NCBI GenBank assembly: GCA_934364795.1
Contig: CAKRMK010000023.1
Coordinates: forward strand, 1-48,233
DNA: 48,233 nt
Direction of reading: 5' to 3'
DNA from: an uncultured Blautia sp.
GTDB lineage: Bacteria > Bacillota > Clostridia > Lachnospirales > Lachnospiraceae
Positions 31,522 through 40,222 of the stretch are shown here, in pieces. How positions within the stretch are numbered: position 1 is the first letter of the stretch; the number at the start of each line of letters is the position of its first letter. The position numbers and the translations under genes were made by a program. Under the pieces are notes generated by a model. It had not been told where the DNA came from, searched no databases, and saw only the letters and a list, made by a program, of their open reading frames with translations.

Positions 31522-34341
31522 TTATTTATTTGCTGCTTCATATGCTGCATAGTCAAAGCTCTGAACTTTGGAGATTGGCTCTGCAGAGTATTTAGCTGTA
31601 CGGTCATCATCGATCTTTCCGGACCAGTTAAGACCAAATGCGAAGTCATAAGTATTTCCTGCTGCATCTGTGTAGCATTCCATATCACGTGGAACGTCTT
31701 CCTGCTGTGCCTCAACAGCTTCCATGTTGATCGGCTGCTGGAATACAAGGAGACCTGTTGGCTCTGTCTGTCCAAGAATAACTTCTGCTACGATGTCTTC
31801 ACGCTGTACATTGTAGTTTACAAGAATTACGTCTGCAAGAGGCTCAACCTCATCCCAAACCATTCCACGCTCCATCTTCATGGAAACGATAACCGGAACA
31901 TCACCTGCGTTCTCGTTTGCATACTGAAGAGCTTCAAGATCGCCATAGTTCGGAACCTCGTGAGCTGTTACACCCTTGTAAGAACGGTTCTCTTTTGTAC
32001 CATCTTCAAGTGTCTTGCCACTGATAGATGTTTCACGAGCTGTATCTGCTGTGTACTCGCCATACTGGAGAGATGCCGGATACCAAACTTCTTCTACATC
32101 ATCAGCTACCGGCTCACCACCGAATGCGCCTGACAGATGAGACTCATAAGAAGTAGCATATGCATTTGTCATACCAACAAGTACATAGTCGCAAGCTGCG
32201 ATCTCGTCTGCTGTTGCACGAGTAAGGTCATCTTTTGTATATGTTGCATTTCCGTCAGCGTCTGCCTCACCGGTAGGATCGCCAAGAGTATCTGTTACAA
32301 CGTTGAAGTACTGGCTGAGTTTGTCGATATCAAGTCCTGGAGTCCAGCTTGGAGTTCCGTCTTTGATACCCTGCATCCATGTTGCGCTCCATCCTGTGTT
32401 GTATACATATGGTACGTATACGGTTGGCTTTTCGGAAGCAGCACCGTCAGCACTGATTGTTCCGTCGTTCTTAAGCATAACGATGGACTCTCTCTGTCCT
32501 TCTTTAGCGAAGTCACTGGAATCACCGGTTGTGATGATTGTATCAGCATAAGCTGTATCTACATATGGGTTCTCAAATGTGTTAAGGTTCATCATTACTG
32601 TGATGAATTTCTCTACTGCGGAACGCATGATCTCATCAGCTTTGTCCTGACCATCGCGGTCTACAAGTACCTGATAAGCTGCTTTAGCTGTATCAATATC
32701 GCTGTATCCACCAAGAAGGTTTGCACCAGCTTCCCAGCTTGTTGCAATACGATCTGCTTCTTCAAGGTCTTCAGCGCCCCAGACACCTGCGAACTGATAT
32801 ACAGCCCAGTCAGTGATCTTAAGGCCATCGAAACCAGCTTCATTAAGCATGTTGTTCAGATATGGGTTGTAAGCACCAGCCCACTCACCGCCGTATGGGT
32901 TTCCATCAGCGTCAACATCAATACCATACTCTGTCATAAGACCAGAGGAACCTGTTTTTCCAGGAAGATTGAATGCACCATCAAAGAATGCGATCAGGTG
33001 TGCTTCAAGGTTGTTTCCTGGGAATACTGCGTAACGTCCACCGTTTGCATGGTCATCACGTCCACCTTCTGTGGATCCGTCACCGGAGAAGTGTTTTGTG
33101 AAGCAGTATACGGACTCATCACCCCATCCAAGGTCTTCACCGTTCTCATCATATGTGGACTGCATTGCATTTACATATGCTGTAGTAATGTCAAGTGTAA
33201 GCTGTGGATCCTCACCGTATGTACCACCTGCACGAAACATGATCGGAGAAGCGATATCAACCTGCGGTCCAAGGAGTGCAGTAACACCAGCTGCACGATA
33301 TTCTTTTGCTGTTTCTTTACCAATTTCAGCTGCAAGCTCTGTATCCATTGTGGATGCAAGAGAAAGTGTCTCAACTAGACCGGAAATTCTAGCCGGGTCA
33401 ATGGAGATCATAGCCGGGATTCCGTAGAAGCTCTGCTCTGCAACTGCCTGAATAGCGTTTGCCCATTTAGCATGAGCTGTTCCACCTTCGCCGATCTTAC
33501 GGGTAACACCGCCACGGCCACCCTGCATCAGGTATGTATAGGAACCGTCGTCTTCTGTAAGAGGCTCTGTTGTGAAGTCGCCCCAGCCGCCATGTGTAAG
33601 AACTGCTGCGATTTCCTCGCCCTGCATCTGGTTTGCAAGATCTTCAGCACGCTCTTCTGTGGAAAGTCTCCAGTCCTCATATTTATCAAGTTCACCGTTC
33701 TGGTTCATATCCTTGAATGCATATCCGTCAACTTCAAGAAGTTTAACTGCGGAATCTGCTGCTAAACCAAGAGTATCACCATCTTCGTTCTCAACTTTGA
33801 TCCATCCGTCTTCTGTAACGGAAACTGTGTATTTTGCATCAGCGCTTGGAGTAATTCCGCCGATTGCATCAGATGCTTCTGCATCGTCTGTGGATGCTTC
33901 TTCAGCCTGTTTGTACGGGTCATCTGTGGATGCCTCTGCCTGCTTGTATGGATCGTCTGTAGAAGCTTCAGCCTGTTTGTATGGGTCATCAGAAGATGCT
34001 TCAGCCTGTTTGTACGGATCGTCTGAAGATGCCTCTGCCTGTTTGTATGGGTCATCAGAAGATGCTTCAGCCTGTTTGTATGGATCGTCTGAAGATGCCT
34101 CTGCCTGTTTGTACGGGTCATCAGAAGATGCTTCAGCCTGTTTGTACGGATCATCAGAAGATGCTTCAGCCTGTTTGTACGGATCGTCTGAAGATGCCTC
34201 TGCCTGTTTGTATGGATCGTCTGAAGATGCCTCAGCCTGTTTGTATGGATCATCAGCAGCTGCTACCGGAACTGCAATGCCAGTTGCTGCCATGCTTGCT
34301 GTCAGCATTAACGCCATCAAACGTCTGGTTCTCTGTTTCAT
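31522..34341 (-). CDS. Secreted GH3 glycosidase with an 11-copy N-terminal repeat
   Basis: A 939-residue protein. A signal peptide (MKQRTRRLMALMLTASMAAT, cleaved near VAAADD) is followed immediately by eleven copies of DDPYKQAEASS, so the repeats form the mature N-terminus. The GH3 barrel then follows in the usual order: PAMISIDPARISG, GTYGEDPQL, FTKHFSGDGSTEGGRD and nucleophile Asp in GLKITDWAVY (about 508). Next comes the second domain (GQRESIVMLKNDGTISADG). No wall-anchoring motif or transmembrane tail is present. The substrate is probably a beta-glucoside or similar. ATG at 34341 is chosen for the AAAGGAGG site. An upstream ATG lacks one. Confidence 0.9.
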   Translation of the reverse strand: MKQRTRRLMALMLTASMAATGIAVPVAAADDPYKQAEASSDDPYKQAEASSDDPYKQAEASSDDPYKQAEASSDDPYKQAEASSDDPYKQAEASSDDPYKQAEASSDDPYKQAEASSDDPYKQAEASTDDPYKQAEASTDDPYKQAEEASTDDAEASDAIGGITPSADAKYTVSVTEDGWIKVENEDGDTLGLAADSAVKLLEVDGYAFKDMNQNGELDKYEDWRLSTEERAEDLANQMQGEEIAAVLTHGGWGDFTTEPLTEDDGSYTYLMQGGRGGVTRKIGEGGTAHAKWANAIQAVAEQSFYGIPAMISIDPARISGLVETLSLASTMDTELAAEIGKETAKEYRAAGVTALLGPQVDIASPIMFRAGGTYGEDPQLTLDITTAYVNAMQSTYDENGEDLGWGDESVYCFTKHFSGDGSTEGGRDDHANGGRYAVFPGNNLEAHLIAFFDGAFNLPGKTGSSGLMTEYGIDVDADGNPYGGEWAGAYNPYLNNMLNEAGFDGLKITDWAVYQFAGVWGAEDLEEADRIATSWEAGANLLGGYSDIDTAKAAYQVLVDRDGQDKADEIMRSAVEKFITVMMNLNTFENPYVDTAYADTIITTGDSSDFAKEGQRESIVMLKNDGTISADGAASEKPTVYVPYVYNTGWSATWMQGIKDGTPSWTPGLDIDKLSQYFNVVTDTLGDPTGEADADGNATYTKDDLTRATADEIAACDYVLVGMTNAYATSYESHLSGAFGGEPVADDVEEVWYPASLQYGEYTADTARETSISGKTLEDGTKENRSYKGVTAHEVPNYGDLEALQYANENAGDVPVIVSMKMERGMVWDEVEPLADVILVNYNVQREDIVAEVILGQTEPTGLLVFQQPINMEAVEAQQEDVPRDMECYTDAAGNTYDFAFGLNWSGKIDDDRTAKYSAEPISKVQSFDYAAYEAANK
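33892..34254 (-). repeat. 33-bp tandem repeat, 11 copies, encoding DDPYKQAEASS
   Basis: Eleven in-frame 33-bp units encode the same 11-residue peptide. The last two carry Thr for Ser, and the final one has an extra Glu. The units alternate between two synonymous DNA versions (TACGGGTCATC-like and TATGGATCGTC-like), which suggests expansion of a two-unit block. There are no spacers, so it is not a CRISPR array. Copy number can change without breaking the frame. Confidence 0.95.
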
Positions 34342-34377
34342 ATTGTTTGTCCTCCTTTTGTTCTTCAATGTGATAAG

Positions 34378-34453
34378 AATATAACATAAATCAGTTAGCC
34401 TATCCGTATTCTTGCACAAATTGTTGTTTTTTTGCATTAATTGTTATGGAACT
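34378..34453 (-). promoter_or_regulatory. Candidate LytTR-type operator and promoter of the repeat-bearing GH3 gene
   Basis: CACAAATTG (34425-34433) and CATTAATTG (34445-34453) lie exactly 20 bp apart, within the longer match TTGCAYWAATTGTTR. On the minus strand a -10 TATATT (34383-34378) has only a poor -35 (CGGATA) at 17 bp. The proximal repeat starts 42 bp from the -10, as at the other GH3 gene. A weak -35 with upstream tandem sites is the layout of an activator-dependent promoter. The divergent LytTR regulator gene starts about 330 bp away. Confidence 0.6.
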
Positions 34454-34571
34454 GTGAACTCTTCTCATGTGTTTTGTGTATAATGCATATATTTATTCTG
34501 CTATTTTTGTGCACTATATCCAAAATCAGATCAGTTAGTTACAACTACCAATTTGTTATGTTTAAAACACC

Positions 34572-34600
34572 TTGCACACTTAAGGTAAAATATATATAAT
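34572..34600 (+). promoter_or_regulatory. Promoter of the LytTR/GHKL two-component genes
   Basis: TTGCAC (34572-34577), a 17-bp spacer and a perfect TATAAT (34595-34600) precede the regulator start codon by about 185 bp. The long leader holds a short AGGATATAGCTGTCCT hairpin and otherwise nothing I recognise. The rest of the 34342-34786 gap contains the GH3 promoter described separately. Confidence 0.5.
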
Positions 34601-34786
34601 ATGAAAGAATCCTATGTTTATTATTTACAGATATTGTTTCGCAGGATATTTCCGGCGAACAAACTATACAGAATAACAAACTATAACATTGTAAATTTGT
34701 GTAAATAAGCAGGATATAGCTGTCCTCACCAAATTTACAGGAGTATTTTTCATTATCTGTAATTACTATATTAAAGGAGTAACCAC

Positions 34787-35491
34787 ATGATAAGAATTGC
34801 AATCGTGGAAGACGAAGAAGATTATGTCAATCAGCTGACAAAATACCTTCAGGATTATCAGAAAAATTCAAATGAAGAAATTGATGTCACCGTATACCGC
34901 GATGGTGATGAAATTACTTCCAAATACAAATCCCAGTACGATATTATCCTGATGGATATACAGATGAAATTTGTAGATGGAATGACTGCTGCTGAAGAGA
35001 TCCGCAACATTGATTCCAAGGTTATCATTATTTTTATTACCAATATGACCCAGTATGCCATTCAGGGCTATAAGGTCGGTGCTCTGGATTATATTCTCAA
35101 ACCTATTTCCTTTTTTGCGTTCAGTGAACGTCTTGGACAGGCAATTGCCAGACTAAAGCGCCGGAGCAGCAACTATATTACCATTCCGGTAAAGGGAGGA
35201 ATTGTCCGTCTGGATACTTCAGACATTTATTATATCGAAAGTCAGGGACACAATCTGATTTATCATACCCACAGTGGCATTTATACCTCTTCCGGTACTA
35301 TGAACGCTGCGGAGTCTGCACTTAGCGGTTATGGATTTTCCAGGGGAAATAAAAGTTACCTGATCAACCTGGCTCATGTTGACGGAATCCAGGATAAATG
35401 TGCACAGGTAAAAGGAGAAAAGCTTCAGCTTAGCCGTCCCCGCCAGAATGCTTTTATGCAGGATCTTACCAAATACTGGGGGGAGAATTAA
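34787..35491 (+). CDS. LytTR-family response regulator
   Basis: A 234-residue protein with an N-terminal receiver domain (MIRIAIVEDEEDYVNQL, phospho-acceptor Asp in IILMDIQMK near 56, and Lys in DYILKPIS). The C-terminal LytTR DNA-binding domain (about 130-230) contains YITIPVKGGIVRLDTSDIYYIES and FSRGNKSYLINLAHVDGI. AAAGGAG precedes the ATG. The stop codon directly abuts the kinase start (TAA-ATG). LytTR proteins bind tandem imperfect repeats about two turns apart. Such repeats lie upstream of both neighbouring GH3 genes. Confidence 0.92.
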   Translation: MIRIAIVEDEEDYVNQLTKYLQDYQKNSNEEIDVTVYRDGDEITSKYKSQYDIILMDIQMKFVDGMTAAEEIRNIDSKVIIIFITNMTQYAIQGYKVGALDYILKPISFFAFSERLGQAIARLKRRSSNYITIPVKGGIVRLDTSDIYYIESQGHNLIYHTHSGIYTSSGTMNAAESALSGYGFSRGNKSYLINLAHVDGIQDKCAQVKGEKLQLSRPRQNAFMQDLTKYWGEN

Positions 35492-36832
35492 ATGGGACCT
35501 ATTGCTGCTTCACCGAATATTCCAAGAGTTTATACTGCTATTGCAGAATGGCTGGCATGTATGATCTGCCTTCTGGAGGTCAAACACAGAATAACTGGTA
35601 AAAAATTTGCACTGGTTTCCGCTGTTACATTAGCAGTACAGTGTGTTTTCCTGTATCTGACTCCGGGACTTGATAATCTGTTATGGATTTTGTGTATGTC
35701 TGTGGCAGCTCTTATTATGTATACTTTTTTCTTTATCTGTGCAGATGTGAGCTGGAAAGATGCCGCCTACTATACCATCAGGGCTTTTGTAATTGCGGAA
35801 TTTATCGCCTCTCTGGAATGGCAGATTGATCTGTTTTTCCAGAAGAGAGGACTTATTTCTCCCCATGGAAGTATACTGGTTCTTACTGTATGCTATGCAA
35901 TATTTTTCACCATATGTGCAAAACTTTACCAGCGCTATCGTTCCAAAGAACAGGCTCTTAACATTACAAATAAGGAACTGCTCTCTTATACTATCATTGG
36001 ACTTGCAGTTTTCTCCATGAGTAACCTGGGTTTTGTTTCCCCAAGCACTCTTTTTGGCGGAAGCTATACAGACGAGATCTATAATGTAAGAACGCTTATC
36101 GATCTGGGTGGTGTGGCCATCATGTATGCCTTTCATGTCCAGCGTATTGATCTGCGTGTCCGCTATGAACTGGAAAGTGTACAGAATCTTCTTCATAACC
36201 AGTACGCACAGTATAAGCAGGCAAGAGACGCCGTTGAGCTTATTAATTACAAATACCACGACCTGAAGCATCATATTATTGCACTTCGTGCAGAGGAAAA
36301 TGCGGACAAGCGCAATGCTTACCTGAATCAAATGGAGGAGGAGCTTCGGAATTACGAGGCGCAGAACAAAACTGGGAACAAGGTGCTGGACGTTATGCTT
36401 ACTTCCAAAACTTTATACTGCCAGAAGCATGGTGTTACTCTGACCAGTGTTATTGACGGAACTTTATTTGATTTCATGAATGTTATGGATATTTGTTCAA
36501 TTTTTGGAAATGCACTGGACAATGCCATTGAATGTGAACTGAAGATTCCGGATAAAGAAAAAAGGCTGATTCATATTACCGCCCATTCCCAGAAGAATTT
36601 CATTATTGTGCTGTTTGACAATTATTTCGAGGGAAATGTACAGCTGGGGGATGACCTTCCTGCTACCACGAAGAAGGATGCACAGTTTCACGGTTATGGG
36701 TTGAAAAGCCTGCGTTATACGGTGCAGAAGTATGGCGGCGCTGTGGATGTCAGTGCCAGCGACCAGTGGTTTCATTTGAAGATTCTCATTCCTATGCAGG
36801 AGAAAAATGAGGCAGAAGACAATAACATTTAA
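35492..36832 (+). CDS. GHKL-type sensor histidine kinase (AgrC-like)
   Basis: A 446-residue membrane kinase. About six hydrophobic helices fill residues 15-230, followed by a dimerization helix with the His box YKYHDLKHHIIAL (near 255), the linker NKVLDVMLTSK, the N-box GNALDNAIE (near 339) and a GHKL ATPase domain ending GYGLKSLRYTVQKYGG. There is no extracellular PAS or Cache domain, so the ligand probably contacts the membrane part, as in AgrC. No agrB/agrD-type peptide genes are nearby, which makes classical quorum sensing less likely. The partner is the abutting LytTR regulator. Confidence 0.9.
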   Translation: MGPIAASPNIPRVYTAIAEWLACMICLLEVKHRITGKKFALVSAVTLAVQCVFLYLTPGLDNLLWILCMSVAALIMYTFFFICADVSWKDAAYYTIRAFVIAEFIASLEWQIDLFFQKRGLISPHGSILVLTVCYAIFFTICAKLYQRYRSKEQALNITNKELLSYTIIGLAVFSMSNLGFVSPSTLFGGSYTDEIYNVRTLIDLGGVAIMYAFHVQRIDLRVRYELESVQNLLHNQYAQYKQARDAVELINYKYHDLKHHIIALRAEENADKRNAYLNQMEEELRNYEAQNKTGNKVLDVMLTSKTLYCQKHGVTLTSVIDGTLFDFMNVMDICSIFGNALDNAIECELKIPDKEKRLIHITAHSQKNFIIVLFDNYFEGNVQLGDDLPATTKKDAQFHGYGLKSLRYTVQKYGGAVDVSASDQWFHLKILIPMQEKNEAEDNNI

Positions 36833-36848
36833 AATCTATTAAATAAAA

Positions 36849-36885
36849 GCGCCCACAGGAATTAGTTTTCCTGGCGGGCGTCTTT
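36849..36885 (+). terminator. Terminator of the two-component operon
   Basis: The arms CGCCC-CAGGAA and TTCCTG-GGGCG pair with a small internal bulge, followed by TCTTT. The stem overlaps the end of an AraC remnant on the other strand. Confidence 0.65.
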
Positions 36886-36942
36886 ACTTTGCTTTCTATA
36901 CTGTACCGGAGAAGCTCCCATTTCTTTGGCAATGAAAAAAAT
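36862..36942 (-). pseudogene. C-terminal remnant of an AraC-family regulator
   Basis: The minus strand reads IFFIAKEMGASPVQYRKQSK and ends at a stop after ARQEN. This is the end of the second AraC helix-turn-helix (FxxxFKxxxGxSPxxYR). No upstream part remains: a terminator hairpin of the sugar operon begins within a few bases. An AraC regulator probably once lay here and was lost. Confidence 0.6.
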
Positions 36943-36944
36943 TT

Positions 36945-36981
36945 GAAGAAGGCGGGATACTATTTTGATCCCGCCTTCTTC
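36945..36981 (-). terminator. Terminator of the sugar-acid operon
   Basis: The perfect 14-bp arms GAAGAAGGCGGGAT and ATCCCGCCTTCTTC enclose a 9-nt loop, followed on the minus strand by AAATTTTTTT. It lies about 90 bp after the binding-protein stop codon and ends the seven-gene operon. Confidence 0.9.
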
Positions 36982-37069
36982 ACGCATACAAAGGATTTGC
37001 GTCTCTTGTTTCTTCCCCATAAACTGTTTTTAATTAAAGCGTCCCGGCGATGCCCCTCTATTTTAATCT

Positions 37070-38347
37070 TTATTTGTTGTTATACTCTGCCAGCAGATCT
37101 GTTATTCTGGAATCAACAGTTGCCATAGCATCGTCTAAGGAAGTTCCTGTAAGCATGGAGTTGTATGCCTCGCCCATGATATCCTGTACTTCTGCATATC
37201 CCGGGAATGTGGAATATGGGATAGAGTACTGCATGCAATCTTTGAATCCTGTGTACTCGTCACCGGAGAATGCCTCGTCAGCAAGAGCACTTTCTGTTAC
37301 AGGGATACGTCCTGTCTGGGAACCAAAGCTTACTGCATTGTCATAGCTTGCTGCGAACTCAAGGTAAGCTGCCATTTCTTCTGGATGTTCACAGGTGCTT
37401 GTAATTGCATAACCGGAAACCTGAAGGTTTGTTACGTGACGTCCTTCTTCTGTTGTGCCTGCTGGAATTGCCACACTGCCAAGCTTTCCTGCAAGTTCAG
37501 GGTTTCTGTTCAGGATTGCTCCAACTGCGTTACTTCCGGAAATAATAAGACCGGTCTGCTCATTTGCAAAATAGGTAACTGCATCCTGGTAAGCTGTCTC
37601 AGATGCTCCTGCCGGAACAGTTCCATCTTCCAGATCAAGATTTACAAAAGATTCAAGCGCAGTTTTGAAATTGTCAGAAGTTAAATCAGACTCCCACTCT
37701 CCGCTGTCATTCTGGTATACTTCGTCTACACCATAAGCTTTGTCATAAACAGAGAATCTTGCCTCACCGGAACCATTTCTGGTACCTACCATTGAGAAAC
37801 CGTAATTTCCGGAAATATCTGTAAATGCTTTTGCAGCTTCACGGAAATCATCCATTGTCTCAATTTTATCAATACCGGCCTGCTCTAACCAGTCTGTTCT
37901 GTAAATCAGTGCAACAGGAATCTGGAACCACGGAATAAACATTAAGTTTCCATCTACAGTTGCATAATCAAGAACTTCCGGTAAAACGTCTGCTTTGTAT
38001 TCATCGGAAATATACTGGCTGGAATCTGCAACAATTCCCATATCCAGTGCAGTAGACATAAATGCACAGTTCATATAGAATGCATCCGGAAGATCATCGG
38101 AAGCTGCCATTGTGGTGATCTGTGCATCCAGATCATTGTTTGCAACAGATATGAACTCAATTTTTACATTTGGGTTCTGCTCCATGTAAGCATCTGCAAT
38201 CGCAGATTCCAGTTTTCCTTCGTCCTCGGTCTGAATACTGGACATGATGGTCAGGGTTACCTGCTCATCTGCTGCGCTTACTGCTGCAGGTGCAAGTGAT
38301 GTTGCTGCCATAGCTAAACTAAGTGCAAGTGCCATTTTTTTCTTCAT
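37070..38347 (-). CDS. Extracellular sugar-binding protein of an ABC transporter, without lipobox
   Basis: A 425-residue family-1 solute-binding protein (VTLTIMSSIQTEDEGKLESA, YMEQNPNVKIEFISVANNDL, MFIPWFQIPVALIYRTDWLE, then NEQTGLIISGSNAVGAIL). It should deliver a sugar or sugar acid to the two adjacent permeases. The signal peptide (MKKKMALALSLAMAATSLAP, then AAVSAADE) has no cysteine, so it is cleaved by signal peptidase I. Binding proteins of Gram-positive bacteria are usually lipoproteins, so this is odd. It is the last gene of the operon. The 140-nt gap to the permease contains AT-rich CCCAATATT and ATCTTAA repeats. Confidence 0.88.
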   Translation of the reverse strand: MKKKMALALSLAMAATSLAPAAVSAADEQVTLTIMSSIQTEDEGKLESAIADAYMEQNPNVKIEFISVANNDLDAQITTMAASDDLPDAFYMNCAFMSTALDMGIVADSSQYISDEYKADVLPEVLDYATVDGNLMFIPWFQIPVALIYRTDWLEQAGIDKIETMDDFREAAKAFTDISGNYGFSMVGTRNGSGEARFSVYDKAYGVDEVYQNDSGEWESDLTSDNFKTALESFVNLDLEDGTVPAGASETAYQDAVTYFANEQTGLIISGSNAVGAILNRNPELAGKLGSVAIPAGTTEEGRHVTNLQVSGYAITSTCEHPEEMAAYLEFAASYDNAVSFGSQTGRIPVTESALADEAFSGDEYTGFKDCMQYSIPYSTFPGYAEVQDIMGEAYNSMLTGTSLDDAMATVDSRITDLLAEYNNK

Positions 38348-38488
38348 GTGTTTTTCCTCCTACATGTTTTATATATTTTTTGTTACATTTTTTAATACCT
38401 GTCTCAAAAATCCCAATATTTTTAATTCCCAATATTAATATCTTAAATTAACATCTTAATACTTGATAAATCACATCCATTTTCGCAT

Positions 38489-39340
38489 TTACTTCACAGC
38501 GCCGGCAGTAAGTCCGCTGATAAAGCTTTTCTGCATAAATATGAAGGCTATAATAAGTGGTACTGACGCAACCAGGGAAGCTGCCATCATATCATTCCAT
38601 GCAATCTTGTAATAACCGTTCATTTCCGCAATGGCTACTGCTGCTGTTTTCAGCTTGTCATTTACCAGAAGGATTGCTGCAAACATATACTCATTCCAGC
38701 AGGTAATAAATGCATAGATTGCAGAAGATACCAGCCCCGGTTTTACCAGCGGAAGTGCAATCTTCCAGAATGTCTGTAAATGGGAGGCTCCATCGATTGC
38801 TGCTGATTCATCAATTTCCGTTGGAATGGTTCTGAAATATCCAACCATCATCCAGGAACAAAACGGAATGGTAAAGGAAACGTATACTACACACAATCCC
38901 ACCAGTGAGTTGTTCAGTCCGTAAACACTTAATATCTTATAAAACGGAACCAGAAGCATAATAGATGGAAACATCTGTGTCATCAAAATAAATGACAGGA
39001 ACGTATTTTTCCCTTTAAAATTAAATCTTGTTGCACCGTATCCGGTAAGCGTGGATGCCACCAGTGAGATCAGCACCGCAACAAGGGTAACTCCCAGACT
39101 GTTTCTGAAGTACAGCACAAAATCATAATCTTTCCAGATTCGGATAAAAGATGTAGCTGTAATTGCCTCTGGCAGGATTCTTCCATTCATCTGGTAAAGT
39201 TCCAGGTCATCCTTTAAAGCGGTAATAAACATCCATGAAATAGGAAGTATTACCAGCAGCGCACCTATGATAAGGACTGCGTAAGATATAATATTGCCTC
39301 TTCTCTGATTTTTTGATAAAGAATAATTCCCTTTACTCAT
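38489..39340 (-). CDS. Sugar ABC transporter permease, MalG-type
   Basis: A 283-residue inner membrane protein with six helices and the cytoplasmic EAA loop ESAAIDGASHLQTFWKIALP, the contact site for the ATPase. An extended N-terminus and ITALKDDLELYQMNG match the MalG/carbohydrate family. The first codons overlap the end of the other permease gene by 8 nt. No ATPase gene is in the operon, so a shared MsmX/UgpC-type ATPase encoded elsewhere is expected. Confidence 0.92.
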   Translation of the reverse strand: MSKGNYSLSKNQRRGNIISYAVLIIGALLVILPISWMFITALKDDLELYQMNGRILPEAITATSFIRIWKDYDFVLYFRNSLGVTLVAVLISLVASTLTGYGATRFNFKGKNTFLSFILMTQMFPSIMLLVPFYKILSVYGLNNSLVGLCVVYVSFTIPFCSWMMVGYFRTIPTEIDESAAIDGASHLQTFWKIALPLVKPGLVSSAIYAFITCWNEYMFAAILLVNDKLKTAAVAIAEMNGYYKIAWNDMMAASLVASVPLIIAFIFMQKSFISGLTAGAVK

Positions 39341-40208
39341 CGCAGTCCATCACCCTCCTCATGACTTTACTGATCAGCCAGCAAATTACAAAGACGATAC
39401 CAGCTCCCGCTGCTGCAGTTCCATAATTATGGAATGTAAACGCTTCTTTATATATGGAAATGCTGACTGTGGAAGTAGAACTTCCCGGGCCGCCATCTGT
39501 AAGCAGCTTGATAATGGTGTAATGTTTGAACCACCACACTGTATCCAGAATAACCGCAGTTGAAATAACCGGCCGGATCATTGGCAATGTAATTTTAAAG
39601 AAAGTCTGAACCGGCTTTGCTCCATCCAGCTTTGCAGCCTCGTAAATATCTTCCGGAACACTTTGCAGGCCAGCCATTACGTTTACCATGATCAGTGCAT
39701 ATCCTTTCCAGATACAAACAATGGCAAGAATGGCAAATGCGCTTCCGGTACTTAACCATGCCTGATTTTTCTGCAAAATTCCAAGGCGGATCAAAATAGT
39801 ATTAAATACACCGTAGTTCGCATTAAAAATCCATTTGTACAAAAGTGCCACTACTACATCCGGCAAAAGCCACGGAATAATCAAAATAGTTCGAAGAACG
39901 GTTACGCCCGGCTTTTTCTTGTTCATGGCAAGGGCCAGGATGGTTCCTACTGCCAGATGTCCCAGTACCACTACAATGGTAAACAAAAATGTTACTTTCA
40001 GGCTGTCTATCATACTTCCGTCTTTTAACAGAGATATGTAATTGGACAGACCTACGAAATCCCATTTTGTGGTAAGGTTGGTGTCCATAACACTTAAATA
40101 AAATGCATAGGCAATGGGATACACAACCAGCAATGCCAGCAAAATAAACACCGGCGATATGAAAAGATATGGTGAAACATCAAACCTGTTTCTCTTATTT
40201 GTACCCAA
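39333..40208 (-). CDS. Sugar ABC transporter permease, MalF-type
   Basis: A 291-residue permease with six helices (SPYLFISPVFILLALLVVYP at the start) and the EAA loop EAAKLDGAKPVQTFFKITLP. It pairs with the MalG-type subunit. The start is most likely TTG at 40208: AAGGAGG directly follows the dehydratase stop and lies 8 nt upstream of it. A GTG further up overlaps that site. Tight spacing on both sides shows a single operon. Confidence 0.9.
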   Translation of the reverse strand: MGTNKRNRFDVSPYLFISPVFILLALLVVYPIAYAFYLSVMDTNLTTKWDFVGLSNYISLLKDGSMIDSLKVTFLFTIVVVLGHLAVGTILALAMNKKKPGVTVLRTILIIPWLLPDVVVALLYKWIFNANYGVFNTILIRLGILQKNQAWLSTGSAFAILAIVCIWKGYALIMVNVMAGLQSVPEDIYEAAKLDGAKPVQTFFKITLPMIRPVISTAVILDTVWWFKHYTIIKLLTDGGPGSSTSTVSISIYKEAFTFHNYGTAAAGAGIVFVICWLISKVMRRVMDCDE

Positions 40209-40222
40209 CGCTTTTTTCCTCC

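Noticed and set aside
32137..33378. A 413-codon open frame antisense to the secreted GH3 gene, Cys-rich when translated
   Set aside because: It mirrors the codon bias of the GH3 gene, has no ribosome site or recognisable domain, and the opposite frame matches GH3 motifs throughout.
33892..34254. Possible CRISPR array
   Set aside because: The repeats are directly adjacent with no spacers, are in frame with a secreted protein, and no cas genes are nearby.
33572..34384. Repetitive antisense open frames across the 33-bp repeat
   Set aside because: A 33-bp period keeps all frames free of stops. The sense frame has a signal peptide and continues into GH3, and the others have neither.
34787..36832. 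Agr-type quorum-sensing locus
   Set aside because: The regulator and kinase fit, but no AgrB protease or short AgrD-like peptide gene is visible on either side.
38399..38470. Direct repeats CCCAATATT and ATCTTAA upstream of the binding-protein gene as an operator
   Set aside because: They lie inside the operon in a very AT-rich gap with no promoter match. Chance repetition is as likely.
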